From NCBI GenBank assembly GCA_001769925.1, contig MEPT01000130.1:9851-17693 (forward strand): a DNA stretch of 7,843 bases, written 5' to 3'. The notes beneath the pieces were generated by a model. The model saw only the letters and a program-made list of their open reading frames with translations, was not told the DNA's origin and made no database searches. The DNA comes from Bdellovibrionales bacterium RBG_16_40_8 (GTDB taxonomy: Bacteria > Bdellovibrionota > Bdellovibrionia > Bdellovibrionales > UBA1609). The position numbers and the translations under genes were made by a program. This document shows positions 6,103 through 7,843 of this stretch, one piece after another (within the stretch, counting starts at the first letter, position 1; each line of letters opens with the position of its first letter).

Positions 6103-7440
6103 ATGCTAGGCGAAAGTCTCGGCAAATTAGATCGAGTATTTCTACTGATATCACTAGTGGGGGCTTTATCTTTTGGCATAGTTATGTGGCGAAGCGATAT
6201 CATTCTTAGATATTTTCTAGAAAAGTCTGATGGTCAAGTAATCGGTCATATTGTAAATGTCAAAAAAGATGCGCGAATTAGAGGTAGCCAAAGTCTTATG
6301 TGGCACGACGCATTTGTAAAAGAAAAGCTTTACGAGCAAGATCGTCTTTTTGCAGGTTTTGATTCTGAGATTTTATTTGAACTAAGCAATGAACAAAAGC
6401 TCAATCTAAGTGCTAATAGTATGGTTATATTACATACAAAAAATAATTCAACTTTACTAAATCTTCAACTCGGATCAGTAGAGGTAGTAGTAGAAGCAGC
6501 AAAATCAGTTAAATTTATACACAATGATAAAATTTTTGAAATTAGAACTGTAGTGGGTAAGGGTTTAATTCATATTAATAAGAAAAATGAAGATGTGCTA
6601 AATATTTTAAGCTTAGAATCTAATATAGAAGTTAAGGCAGATGATAAAAAAGTAGAGGTTAAAAAAGGTGAGGCTATAAATGTGCAAAAAACCAATATCG
6701 AACATAAAGCCTTACCAGAAAAAATAATATTATCGTTTCCGAAAAATAAATCAGCTATTTTGAGCCAAAACGCTTTCGAAAAACATGAGGGTACTTTAGT
6801 AGATTTTTATTGGCAAAAAGTTGAGGGTGCAGCGCCTTACTTATTAGAGTTATCTAAAAGTAGCGATTTTACTCAATTAACTTATTCAAAAACTGTGACG
6901 TCTTCTTTTGTGACGCATAATCTGCAAAATGGTAGCTACTTCTGGCGCGTAAAATCAGTGCCGTTAAAAGATCTTAAAAGCGATATATATGAGCTAAATG
7001 TCGAAATATCGAAGCCCTCAATTCAAGAACCTGTTCAGCTACCACAGGCAAAGGCACAGCCTGAGCCGTTAAAGCCTAAGCCGTTAAAGCCTAAAAAGTC
7101 TATAAAAAAAGTTGCATTAATTAAAGCTCCAGAGATTAATTTGCCTCTTCATAAAACCACAATAGTCGCATCTGATAAAAAAAATATCGATCCTTTATTT
7201 TTTAATTGGGAGGCCACCCCTGACGCCGTAATGTACGAAATACAGTTTTCTGATGATGCTAAATTTAAAAATATTTTAAAAATAGAAAAAGTTCTAAAAA
7301 ACACATTTCTACTTAAAAAACATTTTACAAATTCACTTATTTATTGGCGTATCAGATCAATTGTTGAACCCCTGCCATCTGAGTGGTCAGAAGCGCGTAG
7401 CTATGAAGTTCAGTTTTCTAATAGAAAACAAAAAAATTAA
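6103..7440 (+). CDS. Membrane-anchored FecR-domain protein with two fibronectin-III-like repeats
   Basis: This 445-residue protein has one N-terminal transmembrane helix (about 11-29) and is otherwise predicted periplasmic. Residues about 43-195 fit a FecR domain: GQVIGHIVNVKKDARIRG, then KEKLYEQDRLFAGFDSEILF, SANSMVIL and LQLGSVEVVVEA follow the family rhythm of short beta strands. Two beta-sandwich repeats follow, about 206-302 and 341-437. They align with each other (FYWQKVEGAAPYLLELSKSS with FNWEATPDAVMYEIQFSDDA; YFWRVKSV with YWRIRSI), the Trp-rich pattern of fibronectin-III-like modules. A Pro/Lys linker (303-340) joins them and contains a 15-bp DNA duplication. It lacks the N-terminal anti-sigma part of true FecR, so it is more likely a structural or sensory envelope protein. 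It is divergent from the phosphatase gene. GC content is very low. Confidence 0.85.
   Translation: MLGESLGKLDRVFLLISLVGALSFGIVMWRSDIILRYFLEKSDGQVIGHIVNVKKDARIRGSQSLMWHDAFVKEKLYEQDRLFAGFDSEILFELSNEQKLNLSANSMVILHTKNNSTLLNLQLGSVEVVVEAAKSVKFIHNDKIFEIRTVVGKGLIHINKKNEDVLNILSLESNIEVKADDKKVEVKKGEAINVQKTNIEHKALPEKIILSFPKNKSAILSQNAFEKHEGTLVDFYWQKVEGAAPYLLELSKSSDFTQLTYSKTVTSSFVTHNLQNGSYFWRVKSVPLKDLKSDIYELNVEISKPSIQEPVQLPQAKAQPEPLKPKPLKPKKSIKKVALIKAPEINLPLHKTTIVASDKKNIDPLFFNWEATPDAVMYEIQFSDDAKFKNILKIEKVLKNTFLLKKHFTNSLIYWRIRSIVEPLPSEWSEARSYEVQFSNRKQKN
7066..7095 (+). repeat. 15-bp tandem duplication in the FecR linker
   Basis: CCGTTAAAGCCTAAG (7066-7080) is followed directly by a copy with one change (last base A). 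It encodes PLKPK twice in the Pro/Lys linker between the two fibronectin-like modules, and the reading frame is kept. Confidence 0.85.
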
Positions 7441-7447
7441 AGTGTAA

Positions 7448-7775
7448 TCAGCTTTTGAAGCCAGGCGGCTGCACCGTGAAAAAAAAGTAAACAAACCCCA
7501 TGATGAGATTGTTCACTACAGATGCACTCACTGTGGTGGACGAAAGGGGCACGCGGTTCACAAGACCGTGATCTACAAGCTCCATATCGTTTTTTTCAGA
7601 CCGACTTTTTTCCCTACAGTTTTGGTCTCTTTGGTTTCAGTGGGAGAAATGATCGGTTCAGCGGCAGGGCTCTTTGTCGCTGCTGGTGTTGGCGGTTTTT
7701 GGTAAGGCAATCTCTTACACAATAGCGCAGGCTCATAAAGAGACAGCCCTCAATTCAAAAAAATCTCACTTTTAG
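7448..7775 (+). pseudogene. Start-less, frameshifted remnant: CxxC/HxxH motif plus glycine-rich hydrophobic segment
   Basis: I do not recognise this family. One frame is open from 7448 to the TAA at 7703-7705 (85 residues) with no ATG, GTG or TTG before the conserved-looking part. It reads HYRCTHCGGRKGHAVHK (Cys26, Cys29, His35, His38), fit for a metal knuckle, then hydrophobic FFPTVLVSLVSVGEMIG and a glycine-rich GLFVAAGVGGF, a likely membrane segment. Just past the T5 run at 7696-7700 the frame ends, but the +1 frame continues as GKAISYTIAQAHKETALNS and ends at the TAG at 7773-7775. Removing one T joins the parts as GGFGKAIS. The lack of a start and the shift suggest a decayed 3' gene fragment. 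Hand-counted GC is about 48%, against about 27% in FecR samples, and codon choice is richer in G/C, so recent acquisition is plausible. An assembly error could explain the shift but not the missing start. Confidence 0.5.
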
Positions 7776-7826
7776 AATTTCGTTTTTAAATCGAACATGG
7801 TGATTTACCCAGAAAATAAAAGTGAG
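7757..7826 (-). terminator. Terminator-like inverted repeat for a minus-strand gene
   Basis: Read on the minus strand, CTCACTTTTA (7826-7817) pairs perfectly with TAAAAGTGAG (7774-7765), and an A then seven T follow (7763-7757). This is the layout of a factor-independent terminator, but the 42-base loop is long and contains the TAA of the partial minus-strand frame. On the plus strand no T run follows, so it would not serve the FecR side. Confidence 0.35.
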
Positions 7827-7843
7827 CCCATCGCAATTTGGAT
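7786..7843 (-). CDS. Possible 3' end of a minus-strand gene entering from the right edge
   Basis: A minus-strand frame is open from the window edge to a TAA at 7786-7788. It gives 18 residues, including RWAHFYFLGKS. The only support is the terminator-like repeat around it and the aromatic-rich, protein-like reading. It is too short to assign. A competing plus-strand reading from ATG 7797 (MVIYPENKSEPIAIW) covers the same bases and lacks a Shine-Dalgarno sequence. Confidence 0.25.
   Translation of the reverse strand, partial: SKLRWAHFYFLGKSPCSI

Noticed and set aside
7522..7725. 67-residue plus-strand frame starting at ATG 7522
   Set aside because: Its translation is Trp/Arg/Cys-rich and unlike a folded protein. 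The overlapping frame has a CxxC motif and a membrane segment, so this is an out-of-frame reading of the decayed gene.
7584..7740. Minus-strand frames across the GC-richer segment, including a 41-residue Arg/Gln-rich one
   Set aside because: Biased composition and no ribosome binding site. The opposite frame gives the better protein.
7711..7750. TCTCTTACACA and, on the other strand, CTGTCTCTT, similar to Tn5/IS50 ends
   Set aside because: Only short partial matches, the two copies face each other 21 bases apart, and no transposase or target duplication is visible.

Overview
The window is an AT-rich bacterial chromosomal segment with six clear protein genes, one apparently broken small gene and traces of a further gene at the right edge. 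The organism is a diderm (Gram-negative type): one protein has a signal peptide and a predicted outer-membrane beta-barrel, and another is a membrane-anchored FecR-domain protein. A RsbU-like phosphatase, a STAS protein, an HD-GYP protein and a FecR/fibronectin-like protein near uvrA recall Bdellovibrionota/Oligoflexia or other former deltaproteobacteria. That placement is inference from gene content, not from a marker gene.

Layout, left to right: the C-terminal half of uvrA (+, cut by the left edge); a stand-alone HD-GYP protein (-) whose stop codon overlaps the uvrA stop; a 215-bp divergent intergenic region with a 22-bp dyad; a STAS-like protein with a C-terminal four-cysteine zinc-ribbon-like part (+); an outer-membrane beta-barrel protein with an N-terminal Ig-like part (-), whose stop abuts the STAS stop; a membrane-bound SpoIIE/RsbU-type PP2C phosphatase with a Cache-like sensor and HAMP (-), 55 bp upstream of the barrel gene and probably co-transcribed with it; a 106-bp divergent region with three stacked dyads; and a FecR-domain protein with two fibronectin-III-like repeats (+). 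The last 400 bp differ in character. Base composition is much higher in GC than the FecR gene (87/180 by hand count over 7501-7680, against 32/120 in two sampled FecR lines). It holds a start-less, apparently frameshifted reading frame with a CxxC/HxxH motif and a glycine-rich hydrophobic segment, then a terminator-like inverted repeat for a possible minus-strand gene that enters from the right.

Working model: the phosphatase senses something in the periplasm and dephosphorylates a STAS-type partner, as in RsbU/RsbV or SpoIIE/SpoIIAA partner switches. The STAS-zinc-ribbon protein about 1.25 kb away is the natural candidate substrate, because it keeps a serine at the phosphorylation position. 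The FecR and barrel proteins may be the envelope side of the same circuit. No RsbW-type kinase or sigma factor lies in the window, so the circuit is incomplete here. HD-GYP points to cyclic-dinucleotide signalling, and uvrA is housekeeping DNA repair.
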